Program-made: the position numbers and the translations under genes | Shown: piece after piece, positions 17,034-25,300 of the stretch | Position numbering within the stretch: position 1 is the first letter of the stretch | Layout: every line of letters begins with the position of its first letter | Assembly (NCBI RefSeq): GCF_016758255.1 | Contig: NZ_QYAD01000005.1 | Location: forward strand, 62,001-126,000 | Reading direction: 5' to 3' | DNA: 64,000 bases | Source: Leucobacter chromiireducens subsp. chromiireducens | GTDB lineage: Bacteria > Actinomycetota > Actinomycetes > Actinomycetales > Microbacteriaceae | The notes under the pieces: generated by a model | What the model saw: the letters and a program-made list of their open reading frames with translations, nothing else | Told to the model about the DNA's origin: nothing | Databases searched by the model: none

Positions 17034-18443
17034 ATGATCAGCGAAGCCGAAGTGCGGCTCCCGCGAGCGCCCGGCGTGATACGCCGGGCGCTCGCGGCGC
17101 ACCCCGTTGTCGTTGACGTGTTTATCGTCGTCTGGTTCGTGTTGGGCAGTCTGTTCGGCGTACTGCTCGATCTGCTTTCGGCGGCGAACTGGAGTGGCAC
17201 CGCTGACCCGGAAACATGGTTCGGCGTGCCCAGGTATCTCGAGTGGCCGCTCTGGCCGCTCACCGCGATTCGTGTCGCAGTGGTCGCGACGGCGCTGTTC
17301 TTCCGGCGCCGGTACCCGCTCGCGGGGCTCATCGTTGTGGTGCTTGTGATGTTCGGCGAGCAGGGCATGCAGGGGTTTGCCAACGGGGTTGCACTGCTCT
17401 TCATGATCTACGCGGTTCCGGTTTACCGCAGCGTCTCGGCGGGCTGGCTCGGCTACGGCATCGCGGTCGTGGGGAGCCTGCTGCAGCTTGCGCTCGACTC
17501 TCGCCGTGCCGCGCAGCAGCTCGCGCAAACCGGGCCCGCGGGGATGATCAGCGCAGACATGGGCATCGTGCGTTCACCCACTGAGTTTCTCGGGATCAGC
17601 CTGCTGACCGCACTGTGGCTGCTCGCCATCCTTATGCTCGGCATCAACCTGGGCAACCGACGACGCTACCTGGAGGCAATCATCGACCGTGCCCACCAGC
17701 TGGCACGCGAGCGCCATCAGCTTGCGCAACTTGCAGTGGCGGAGGAACGCTCGCGTATCGCCCGCGAGATGCACGACATCGTGGCGCACTCGGTGTCAGT
17801 CATGATCGCGCTTTCGGAGGGAGCGGCACGTGCGGCGGAGGCCGCGCCGGAAGCCGCTGCTGACGCGATGCACCGAAGCGCGGAGACTGGCCGCACCGCG
17901 CTTGGTGAAATGCGGCGACTGCTTGGCGCGCTCCATGCGCCCGAGGATCGGGCAGAGCTCGTCCCGCAGCCTGGCGTGCAGGAGCTGCCAGAACTGGTGC
18001 AGAGCTTCACGAGTGCGGGCCTGCGAGTCTCCCTCACCGTCTCAGGCAGTGCCTCGGGTGACCGGGGGCAGGAGCTCGCCGTGTACCGCGTGGTGCAGGA
18101 GGGGCTCACGAACGTCCTGCGCTACGCAGGCACGGGAGCGCGAGCCACCGTCGAGGTTGCGCGCTACCCAGACCGCACAAGCGTGGAGGTACGTGACTAT
18201 GGCCGCGCAGCAGGTTCCGTGCGCCCCGTTGTGGGCGTGGGCTCTGGCCGCGGGCTTGCTGGTCTCAGCGAACGCGCGCGCGTGTTTGGCGGCCACATCG
18301 AATCGGGGCCGGTCACGGAGGCCGGAGGCGGCGGCTGGCGCCTCTGGGCGGTTCTCCCCGTGAGTGCTGCCGCTCGCACGCCGCACCCCGAAGTTTCATC
18401 CGAGCGCGGTGCGCCGCGCAAACCCGAGGAGCAGACCGAATGA
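17034..18443 (+). CDS. Sensor histidine kinase (HisKA_3 / NarL-partner type)
   Basis: A 469-residue membrane kinase. The N-terminal half has four to five hydrophobic segments (DVFIVVWFVLGSLFGVLLDL, the region after the WPLWPLTAIR motif, LIVVVLVMFGEQ, LLTALWLLAILMLGINLG) and little extracellular sequence. A short coiled linker leads into HisKA_3, EERSRIAREMHDIVAHSVSV with phospho-acceptor His247, then an HATPase_c domain with VVQEGLTNVLRYAG (N box) and GVGSGRGLAGLSERARVFGG (G boxes). It overlaps the response regulator gene by four bases. Lacking an obvious sensor domain, it may sense the membrane or its ABC neighbour, as LiaS/DesK-type kinases do (inference). Confidence 0.9.
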   Translation: MISEAEVRLPRAPGVIRRALAAHPVVVDVFIVVWFVLGSLFGVLLDLLSAANWSGTADPETWFGVPRYLEWPLWPLTAIRVAVVATALFFRRRYPLAGLIVVVLVMFGEQGMQGFANGVALLFMIYAVPVYRSVSAGWLGYGIAVVGSLLQLALDSRRAAQQLAQTGPAGMISADMGIVRSPTEFLGISLLTALWLLAILMLGINLGNRRRYLEAIIDRAHQLARERHQLAQLAVAEERSRIAREMHDIVAHSVSVMIALSEGAARAAEAAPEAAADAMHRSAETGRTALGEMRRLLGALHAPEDRAELVPQPGVQELPELVQSFTSAGLRVSLTVSGSASGDRGQELAVYRVVQEGLTNVLRYAGTGARATVEVARYPDRTSVEVRDYGRAAGSVRPVVGVGSGRGLAGLSERARVFGGHIESGPVTEAGGGGWRLWAVLPVSAAARTPHPEVSSERGAPRKPEEQTE

Positions 18444-19168
18444 CCGACACCCCGATTCGCGTGATGCTGGTCGATGATCAAGAACTCATTCGTACGGGAT
18501 TCCGTCTCGTGCTGCTGGGGGAGCCCGGAATCGACGTGGTCGCCGAGGCGAGCGACGGCGAGGAGGCGCTGGCAAGCCTCGGGCGGCTCGAGCAAGCGGG
18601 CGCGGGCTGCGACATCGTGCTCATGGATGTGCGCATGCCCGGGATGAACGGCATTGACGCGACCCGGGCAGTCGTTGAGCGTTTTCCAGACGTGCGTGTG
18701 GTTGTGCTCACCACTTTCGATCTTGACGAGTACGCGACCGGAGCCATCCAGGCAGGTGCGAGTGGCTTCCTGCTGAAGGATGCGCGTCCCACCGAGCTCG
18801 TTGATGCGATCCGTCGTGTCGCCGCGGGAGACGCGACGATGGCACCGAGCGTCACGAAGCGACTCCTTGAACAGCTGCGCCTGAATGGCACGTTGCCCCA
18901 GGAAGGCGTTGCAGCACCCAGCTTCGGCTTCGCAATGTCGATGGAGGCGCCCGCGGTCGCGGGGATTGCGCCCGAGCTTGAGGTGCTCACTGAGCGGGAG
19001 CTCGATGTGCTCCGGCTCATCGCTGAGGGAAAAAACAATGGCGAGATCAGCGGGGAACTCTTCCTCTCAGAATCTACGGTGAAGACCCACGTGGGGCGTG
19101 TGCTTGCGAAGCTCCAACTGCGTGACCGTGTACACGCCGTGATCTTCGCAAAACAGCACGGACTCTAG
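18440..19168 (+). CDS. NarL/LuxR-family response regulator
   Basis: A 242-residue regulator. The receiver domain has the acidic pair in VMLVDDQELIR, the phospho-acceptor Asp63 in IVLMDVRMPGMNG, Thr in VVVLTTFD and Lys in FLLKDARP. A roughly 30-residue linker leads to the LuxR HTH: LTERELDVLRLIAEGKNNGE, SESTVKTHVGRVLAKL. It is the cognate partner of the overlapping kinase. The likely targets are the ABC transporter genes upstream, which is inference from position. Confidence 0.92.
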   Translation: MTDTPIRVMLVDDQELIRTGFRLVLLGEPGIDVVAEASDGEEALASLGRLEQAGAGCDIVLMDVRMPGMNGIDATRAVVERFPDVRVVVLTTFDLDEYATGAIQAGASGFLLKDARPTELVDAIRRVAAGDATMAPSVTKRLLEQLRLNGTLPQEGVAAPSFGFAMSMEAPAVAGIAPELEVLTERELDVLRLIAEGKNNGEISGELFLSESTVKTHVGRVLAKLQLRDRVHAVIFAKQHGL

Positions 19169-19180
19169 AGGCTGGGCGGC

Positions 19181-19186
19181 TAGGCT
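19181..19186 (+). promoter_or_regulatory. -10 box of coaD (leaderless)
   Basis: TAGGCT, six bases before the coaD ATG. Confidence 0.5.
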
Positions 19187-19192
19187 AGTCGC

Positions 19193-19687
19193 ATGAGTAA
19201 GATCGCAGTCGTCCCCGGATCGTTTGATCCCGTGACCCTGGGGCATCTCGATGTCATCCGGCGAGCAGCCGGCGTGTTCGATGAGGTGCACGTGCTCGTC
19301 GTGCACAACCCGGGCAAAAACGCCATGCTGCCGCTCTCTGAGCGCGTCGGTTTGATCAAGAAGTCCCTCGAAGAAGACCCGGATATTCCGGACAACATCC
19401 TTGTCGCCTCGTGGTCGGTCGGCCTGCTGGTCGACTACTGCACCGAGGTCGGGGCGTCGGTCCTCGTAAAGGGCATTCGCTCCCAGATCGATGTGGCGTA
19501 CGAGACGCCGATGGTGTTGATGAACCGCAGCCTCGCCGGTGTCGAGACGGTGTTCATGCTGCCCGACCCGGCGCACGCGCACGTGTCAAGCACACTGGTG
19601 CGGCAGGTGGCCTCGCTCGGCGGCGACGTAAGCCCGTACGTCCCGCCCGCGGTTGCGCGCTTCCTGGACAAGAAGCGGCCTGCCTGA
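19193..19687 (+). CDS. coaD: Phosphopantetheine adenylyltransferase
   Basis: Transfers AMP from ATP to 4'-phosphopantetheine, the penultimate step of coenzyme A synthesis. The 164-residue length is usual. [15 protein letters not shown] near the N-terminus contains the TLGH nucleotide-binding motif at 15-18; [14 protein letters not shown] and the C-terminal [13 protein letters not shown] (the ISSTxxR-type motif) complete the set. Its stop overlaps the ATG of the next gene by one base (TGATG). coaD-yceD-rpmF-rnc-mutM is a conserved actinobacterial order. Confidence 0.95.
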   Translation: MSKIAVVPGSFDPVTLGHLDVIRRAAGVFDEVHVLVVHNPGKNAMLPLSERVGLIKKSLEEDPDIPDNILVASWSVGLLVDYCTEVGASVLVKGIRSQIDVAYETPMVLMNRSLAGVETVFMLPDPAHAHVSSTLVRQVASLGGDVSPYVPPAVARFLDKKRPA

Positions 19688-20295
19688 TGGCCGGGGGAGA
19701 GGCCGTGGCGAACGGCCGCGGGGCAGCAAGCCGTGTGTTCCAGGAGAGCATTCGCGACATTCTGAATCGCCCGGGCGAGATGCGTGAGCGCTCACGCACG
19801 ATCTCGCTGCCTGAAAAGTGGGGCGAGGCACTCGCTGAAATCCCCGCAGGGGCTGAGATCGAGCTCGATGTGCGGCTCGAATCGGTGCACGAAGGGATCC
19901 TGGTATCGGCGGAGGCGCGCACGACGATGCACGCTGAGTGCGGTCGATGCCTGAAAGATTTCACCACGCCGTTTCAAGTCGAGTTTCAGGAGCTTTTCGC
20001 GTATACTCCTACGGAGGCCGACGAGTATGAGGTTCACGGTGATCACGTGGATCTTGAACCTCCGCTCCGAGACGCGGTAGTGCTTGCACTTCCGTTCCAG
20101 CCTGTGTGTCGCCCGGACTGCCCGGGACTCGATCCCGAGTCCGGTGAGCTGCGCGAGGCATCGGCTGCGGCGGTGCCTGATGTGGAAATTGATCCGCGTT
20201 GGGCGGCGCTGGCTGGTTTTGATGCCAGTGCTGAGACCGTCACGGCTGAACTAGAACCTGGCTCGGGGGAACATCCCGGGTCTGAAAGCAAGTAG
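19687..20295 (+). CDS. YceD-family DUF177 protein (ribosome-related)
   Basis: A 202-residue DUF177/YceD protein, nearly always found before rpmF and connected with 23S rRNA handling in the family. It has a helical N-terminus ([14 protein letters not shown]), a beta segment, and the two cysteine pairs CGRCLKDF and CRPDCPGL, which may bind zinc. The FQELFAYTP motif is the family core. Translation should be coupled to coaD through the TGATG overlap. rpmF follows after 13 bp. Confidence 0.87.
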   Translation: MAGGEAVANGRGAASRVFQESIRDILNRPGEMRERSRTISLPEKWGEALAEIPAGAEIELDVRLESVHEGILVSAEARTTMHAECGRCLKDFTTPFQVEFQELFAYTPTEADEYEVHGDHVDLEPPLRDAVVLALPFQPVCRPDCPGLDPESGELREASAAAVPDVEIDPRWAALAGFDASAETVTAELEPGSGEHPGSESK

Positions 20296-20308
20296 GAAAG
20301 AGAACATC

Positions 20309-20512
20309 ATGGCTGTTCCCAAGCGGAAGATGTCGCGCTCGAACACCCGTCACCGCCGTTCGGCATGGAAGGCCGCTGTGCCTTCGCTGGTCAAGACCGT
20401 TGAGAACGGCAAGACCGTGTACAGCCTGCCGCACCGCGCTCGCGTGGTCGAGGACTCGCAGGGCACCCCCCTGTTCCTCGAGTACAAGGGCCGCAAGGTC
20501 GCTGACATCTAA
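20309..20512 (+). CDS. rpmF: 50S ribosomal protein L32
   Basis: A 67-residue protein beginning [20 protein letters not shown] and ending [11 protein letters not shown], as in L32. The form is Cys-free: the zinc-ribbon cysteines of other L32 proteins are absent, so it needs no zinc. AGGAAAG precedes the ATG. Confidence 0.96.
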   Translation: MAVPKRKMSRSNTRHRRSAWKAAVPSLVKTVENGKTVYSLPHRARVVEDSQGTPLFLEYKGRKVADI

Positions 20513-20521
20513 GACTGCCGC

Positions 20522-21265
20522 GTGAACGGGAACGAATCATCGCTCCCGCGCACCGACCGCAAGAAGCCGTCGGGGTCCCCTCTGGGTGGCCTCGACGGCT
20601 TTCTTGTTTCACTCGGTGTTGCGGTTGAGCCGGAACTCGGACAGCTCGCTCTGACCCACCGCTCGTGGGCGTACGAGCACGGCGGTGCCCCGCACAACGA
20701 GCGCCTCGAATTTCTCGGCGACTCCATCCTTGGTCAGGCAGTGACGGTCAAGCTGTATCGCGACTACCCAGAACTGAGCGAGGGCGAACTCGCCAAGCGT
20801 CGAGCTGCGCTCGTATCCTCGGTGGCGCTCGCAGAGTTGGCGCGCGACCTCGGCGTGGGCGCCGTCCTTCTGCTCGGCAAGGGTGAGGAGCTCACCGGCG
20901 GCCGTGAGAAGGATTCTCTCCTCGCGGATGCTGTGGAGGCGCTCATCGGTGCTGTGTATCTCTCGGCCGGCCCCGCGGAGGCTGAGCGCTTTGTGCTCGG
21001 GCTTGTGGACACGCTGCTCGCTGATCCCGATCGATTCACGGATGCGCTCGATCCGAAGACCGCGCTCCAGCAGGAAGCCGGGAAGCGTGGCCTGCCGCAC
21101 CCGCCGTACGAAACCTACGGCACCGGGCCCGATCACGACCGGCGCTACACCGCGCACGTCAAGATCGCCGGGGTAGCGGGCCGGGGCTCGGGGACGAGCA
21201 AGAAGAACGCTGAGCTCGCCGCCGCGCGCGACGCGCTCGCCAAGCTGCGGCAACGCGCAGGCTAG
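20522..21265 (+). CDS. rnc: Ribonuclease III
   Basis: Double-strand-specific endoribonuclease that processes rRNA precursors and structured mRNAs. The 247-residue protein has an N-terminal extension of about 30 residues, the RNase III signature HNERLEFLGDSILG, the second acidic cluster DSLLADAVEALIGAVYLSAG, and a C-terminal dsRNA-binding domain (DPKTALQQEAGKRG to SKKNAELAAARDALAKL). It starts with GTG nine bases after the rpmF stop. mutM follows after five bases. Confidence 0.94.
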   Translation: MNGNESSLPRTDRKKPSGSPLGGLDGFLVSLGVAVEPELGQLALTHRSWAYEHGGAPHNERLEFLGDSILGQAVTVKLYRDYPELSEGELAKRRAALVSSVALAELARDLGVGAVLLLGKGEELTGGREKDSLLADAVEALIGAVYLSAGPAEAERFVLGLVDTLLADPDRFTDALDPKTALQQEAGKRGLPHPPYETYGTGPDHDRRYTAHVKIAGVAGRGSGTSKKNAELAAARDALAKLRQRAG

Positions 21266-21270
21266 CCCAC

Positions 21271-22251
21271 GTGCCGGAGCTTCCCGAAGTTGAGGTGGTG
21301 CGTGCGGGGCTGGCCCCCGCCGTTACCGGAGCACGCGTGGTTGCTGCGGAGGTGCGGGATCCGCGCGCGCTCAAGCGCCACGTACCGCTCGGCGGCGACG
21401 ATGGCCTCGGCGGGCACGGCGTCACCCTGCCCGCTGAGGCTGCGGCAACGCGCGCTGCCGACTTTGAGCGCCGGGTCACCGGCCTCACGCTGGGATCGCC
21501 GGCGCGGCGCGGGAAGTTCATGTGGGTGCCGGTTGCCGCCGAGCGGCCTACCGCAGAGCCATGGTCGCTCCTCGCTCACCTCGGCATGAGCGGTCAACTC
21601 CTGCTCCGGGACACGACGGCACTTGACGATCGACACGTGCGCATTCGGCTTTGGATCGAGCACCCCACGCATGGCGAGCTGCGCCTTGACTTCGCGGATC
21701 AGCGTCTTTTTGGCTCGCTCGCCCTCGATCGCCTCGCACCCACGCCCGACGGCGCACCGGGTGGCTTCGGGGGCGACGCGGAAGTTCCTGCGTTGCTGCC
21801 CGTGCAGGCTGCACGCATTGCCCGTGATCCGCTCGATCCGCACTTTGATGATGCCGAGTTCGTCGCCTCGGCTCGCCGTCGCGGCTCCGGGATCAAGCAG
21901 CTCTTGCTCGATCAATCGCTCGTGAGCGGGGTGGGCAACATCTACGCGGACGAGGCGTTGTGGCGCGCTCGGATGCACCCTGAGACACCCGGACGCCGGA
22001 TCTCCGCGGCACGCCTCACCGAGCTCCTCGCACTTCTCCGCGACGTATTTGCGCAGGCACTCGCCGAGGGCGGCACGAGCTTCGACGAGCAGTACGTCAA
22101 CGTGAACGGGCAAGCTGGTTATTTCAGCAGATATCTACATTCATATGGCCGAACCGCTGAACCATGCGATAGGTGCGGCACAAAGATCGAGCGAATTCCG
22201 TTCGCTGGGCGGTCGTCTCATTTCTGCCCGAAGTGCCAGCGTCTGCGGTGA
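21271..22251 (+). CDS. mutM: Formamidopyrimidine-DNA glycosylase; last 43 codons supplied by a mobile element
   Basis: Removes 8-oxoguanine and formamidopyrimidines from DNA and nicks the abasic site. The 326-residue protein starts with the catalytic PELPEVEVV (Pro becomes the N-terminus), has LAHLGMSGQL, HVRIRLW, the H2TH segment IKQLLLDQSLVSGVGNIYADEALW, and a zinc finger, two CxxC pairs starting at CDRC and CPKC. From codon 284 (22120) the codon use changes to AGA, CTA, AGG, TCA and the GC content drops. The native GC-rich 43-codon tail lies at 33471-33603. The gene remains open and its zinc finger is complete, so the enzyme is probably active as a hybrid. GTG start. Confidence 0.95.
   Translation: MPELPEVEVVRAGLAPAVTGARVVAAEVRDPRALKRHVPLGGDDGLGGHGVTLPAEAAATRAADFERRVTGLTLGSPARRGKFMWVPVAAERPTAEPWSLLAHLGMSGQLLLRDTTALDDRHVRIRLWIEHPTHGELRLDFADQRLFGSLALDRLAPTPDGAPGGFGGDAEVPALLPVQAARIARDPLDPHFDDAEFVASARRRGSGIKQLLLDQSLVSGVGNIYADEALWRARMHPETPGRRISAARLTELLALLRDVFAQALAEGGTSFDEQYVNVNGQAGYFSRYLHSYGRTAEPCDRCGTKIERIPFAGRSSHFCPKCQRLR
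22097..22142 (+). other. attL attachment site (left element junction)
   Basis: The left chromosomal half-site is joined to the element here. Predicted crossover dinucleotide GG at 22117-22118. The element-derived half continues with CAGCA at 22125-22129, the mirror of TGCTG at 33458-33462 across the reconstructed attP. Confidence 0.65.
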
Positions 22252-22323
22252 GCTCAGCGAGTGAGATCTGCGCAGACTCAGGCGGCTCACGTGAGTCGTC
22301 GGTCTTCACCTCGTCCTCCACGG

Positions 22324-22329
22324 TAGATT
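22324..22329 (+). promoter_or_regulatory. -10 box of the Type ISP gene (leaderless)
   Basis: TAGATT, seven bases before the GTG start. A perfect 10-bp palindrome CTCACGTGAG at 22286-22295 lies where an operator or -35 region would be. No separate controller gene is seen nearby. Confidence 0.45.
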
Positions 22330-22336
22330 ATGACGT

Positions 22337-25300
22337 GTGAGTACGACTGTCTATGAAGTTCTTGATTCCCTGCGAGCAGCGTCGCTCGACGAACGAGACA
22401 AAGGTGACCGGTTCGAGCGGTTGATCAAGTCCTTTCTGGAAACCGATCCCGAGTGGCAACAACGTTTCTCAACAGTCGAGTTCTTCACCGAATGGGAGTT
22501 GAACACGGGTGGCAAGGACATAGGCATCGATCTTGTCGCAAAGAACCGTTATGACGAAGGCTGGACTGCGATTCAGTGTAAGTTCTACGATTCGGGCGCG
22601 AAGGTAGCTAAGAGCGCTATCGACTCTTTCCTCTCGATCTCCTATCGTCCAGATTTCAACTTCACGCAACGCTTCATTATCGACACAGCCGATGGATGGA
22701 GCGGCAACGCCGAAGAAACCTTAAGGGGCCAAGTTCAACGCATCGACATATCGATGCTGGACGATGTCGCGATCGACTGGTCTGGTTGGTCAATTGACCA
22801 GCCCGAGAAGGTGCTCTATGCGGGGCCGAAGACGCTGCGCCCCCACCAGCGAGAAGCACTTGCTGACGTGCGATCTGGGTTCGGCGAACACGACCGCGGC
22901 AAACTCATCATGGCCTGTGGCACAGGCAAGACTTTCACCTCGCTCAAGATCGCTGAAGAGCTTGTTGGCAAGGGTGGGCGAGTGCTGTTCCTCGTGCCGT
23001 CGATTCAGCTGCTTTCGCAGTCGCTTCGTGAGTGGATGGCGCAAACGACTGTAGGTATTCGTCCGTTCGCTGTCTGTAGCGATGTTCGTGTTGGCCGCCG
23101 CGATGTGAACAATGATGAGCAAGACCAGTCAACGGTTGACTTGACCGAGCCGCCAACGACCGACCCCAAGAAACTCGTTGCGCGCTACAAGCAGAACCCC
23201 GCACCCGACGCTATGACTGTCGTGTTCTCGACCTATCAGAGCATCGACGTTGTGATCGCAGCTCAGGAGCATGGGCTCGATGAGTTCGACCTGATTATCT
23301 GCGACGAAGCACATCGCACGAGTGGCGTATCTGTTAGGGGCGAGGCCCGCCTCTCGCACTTCCTCAAGGTTCACGACCAAGACTTGCTGAAGGCGAAGAA
23401 GCGCCTCTACATGACGGCAACCCCGCGAGTCTTTGACGACAGTGTGAAGCGCCGCGCTGACGATGCTGAAGCCATTCTCTTCGACATGGGCGATGAGAAG
23501 CTCTACGGCCCCGAACTTCACCGTCTGGGCTTCGGCAAGGCCGTTGAGAGCAACCTGCTTACGGACTACAAGGTGCTCGTGCTCGCTGTAGACGAAGACT
23601 ATGTGGCCAAGCACTTCCAGTCGCAGTGGGGCTCTGAAATACCGCTCGATGACATTGCCAAGCTCGTTGGTTGCTGGAACGGTTTGGATAAGCACTTCAA
23701 AGAGACTGACGACGCCATTAAGGACTGGCGGCCGATGAAGACGGCTGTGGCCTTCGCGAGAGACATTGCTTCCAGCAAGACGGCAACGACGGTCTTTCCC
23801 GAGGTCTCCAAGAAAATCAACGAAGCGATCTCAGAGGGTGATAGCCGACGCCCCCTCGCTGTCGAGTCGCATCACGTCGACGGCACCATGGGTATTCACG
23901 AACGCAACTCGAAGCTGGCCTGGCTGAAAGAAGGCACCGACGAAGACGTTTGCCGAGTGCTGACGAACGCTCGCTGTCTTTCAGAGGGTGTGGACGTGCC
24001 AGCTCTCGATGCTGTGCTGTTCCTCACGCCTCGAGGTAGCCAAGTCGATGTTGTTCAGTCTGTCGGTCGGGTGATGCGCTTGGCTCCAGGTAAGGAGCTG
24101 GGCTACATCATTCTGCCTGTCGTCATTCCGGCGGGCATTCCGCCCGAAGAAGCACTCCAAGACAACGAACGCTATCGGGTGGTCTGGCAGGTTCTTCAGG
24201 CTTTGCGCTCACACGATGATCGCTTCAATGCCGAGATAAACAAGATCAACCTGAACCGGAACCGTTCGCCGCGTATCAGCGTTATCTCGGTCACAAACCC
24301 TTCTGACCAAGACCGAGGCGATGGGAGCGACAACTCGGAAAGCGGCCCTCGCTTCCAGCAGCAAGAGTTCGACTTCCCAGAAGACGAAGTCATTGACGCG
24401 ATGTATGCCCGCATTGTTCAGAAGGTGGGCGAACGAACCTACTGGGCTAAGTGGGCGAGCGAAGTTGCCACTATCGCAGAGAAGCACATCACCCGCATTG
24501 AGGGCTTGCTTGCTCACCCCTATTCGAAGCAAGCTGTCGAGTTCAAGCGATTCTTGAAGGGTTTGCGAGGCAACCTCAACGAGAACATCACCGAGCAAGA
24601 GGCAGTTGAGATGCTTGCGCAGCATCTCATTACGAGGCCGATCTTCGAGAAGCTTTTCGAGGGCTACGACTTCACGGCACACAACCCTGTTGCTCAGGTC
24701 ATGGAGAAGATGCTGGAGGTTCTGGATGAGAAGAACCTCGATGATGAGAACCAGACTCTTCGAGGGTTTTACGAGAGCGTTGGAAGACGAGTCGATGGTG
24801 TCGATAACAGCGATGGCAAGCAGAAGATTCTCATTGAGCTTTACGACAACTTCTTCAAAGCGGCCTTCAGAAGGTCGCAAGAGAAGCTAGGCATTGTCTA
24901 CTCACCGACTGAGATTGTGGACTTCATACTTCGCAGTGCTGACGCAGTGCTCAAGGAGGAGTTCGGGCAAGCGCTGACGGACGAGAATGTTCATATTCTC
25001 GATGGGTTCATAGGCACAGGCACGTTCCTAGTTCGATTGCTCCAGTCGGGGCTCATTAAGCCCGAAGACCTGCCGAGGAAGTATGCGAACGAGCTTCACG
25101 GCAACGAGATTCTCTTGCTCGCTTATTACATTGCGACGGTCAACCTGGAGACGACCTACCAGGAGATTACGGGCGATGCTCAAGCCTTCGACGGCCTCAT
25201 TCTGACTGACACCTTCCAGTCCTGGGAACCGAACGATGTTGTTGACCTCGAAGTGTTTGAAGAGAACAACAAGCGACTTGAGGCGCTGAAGAAACTCAAG

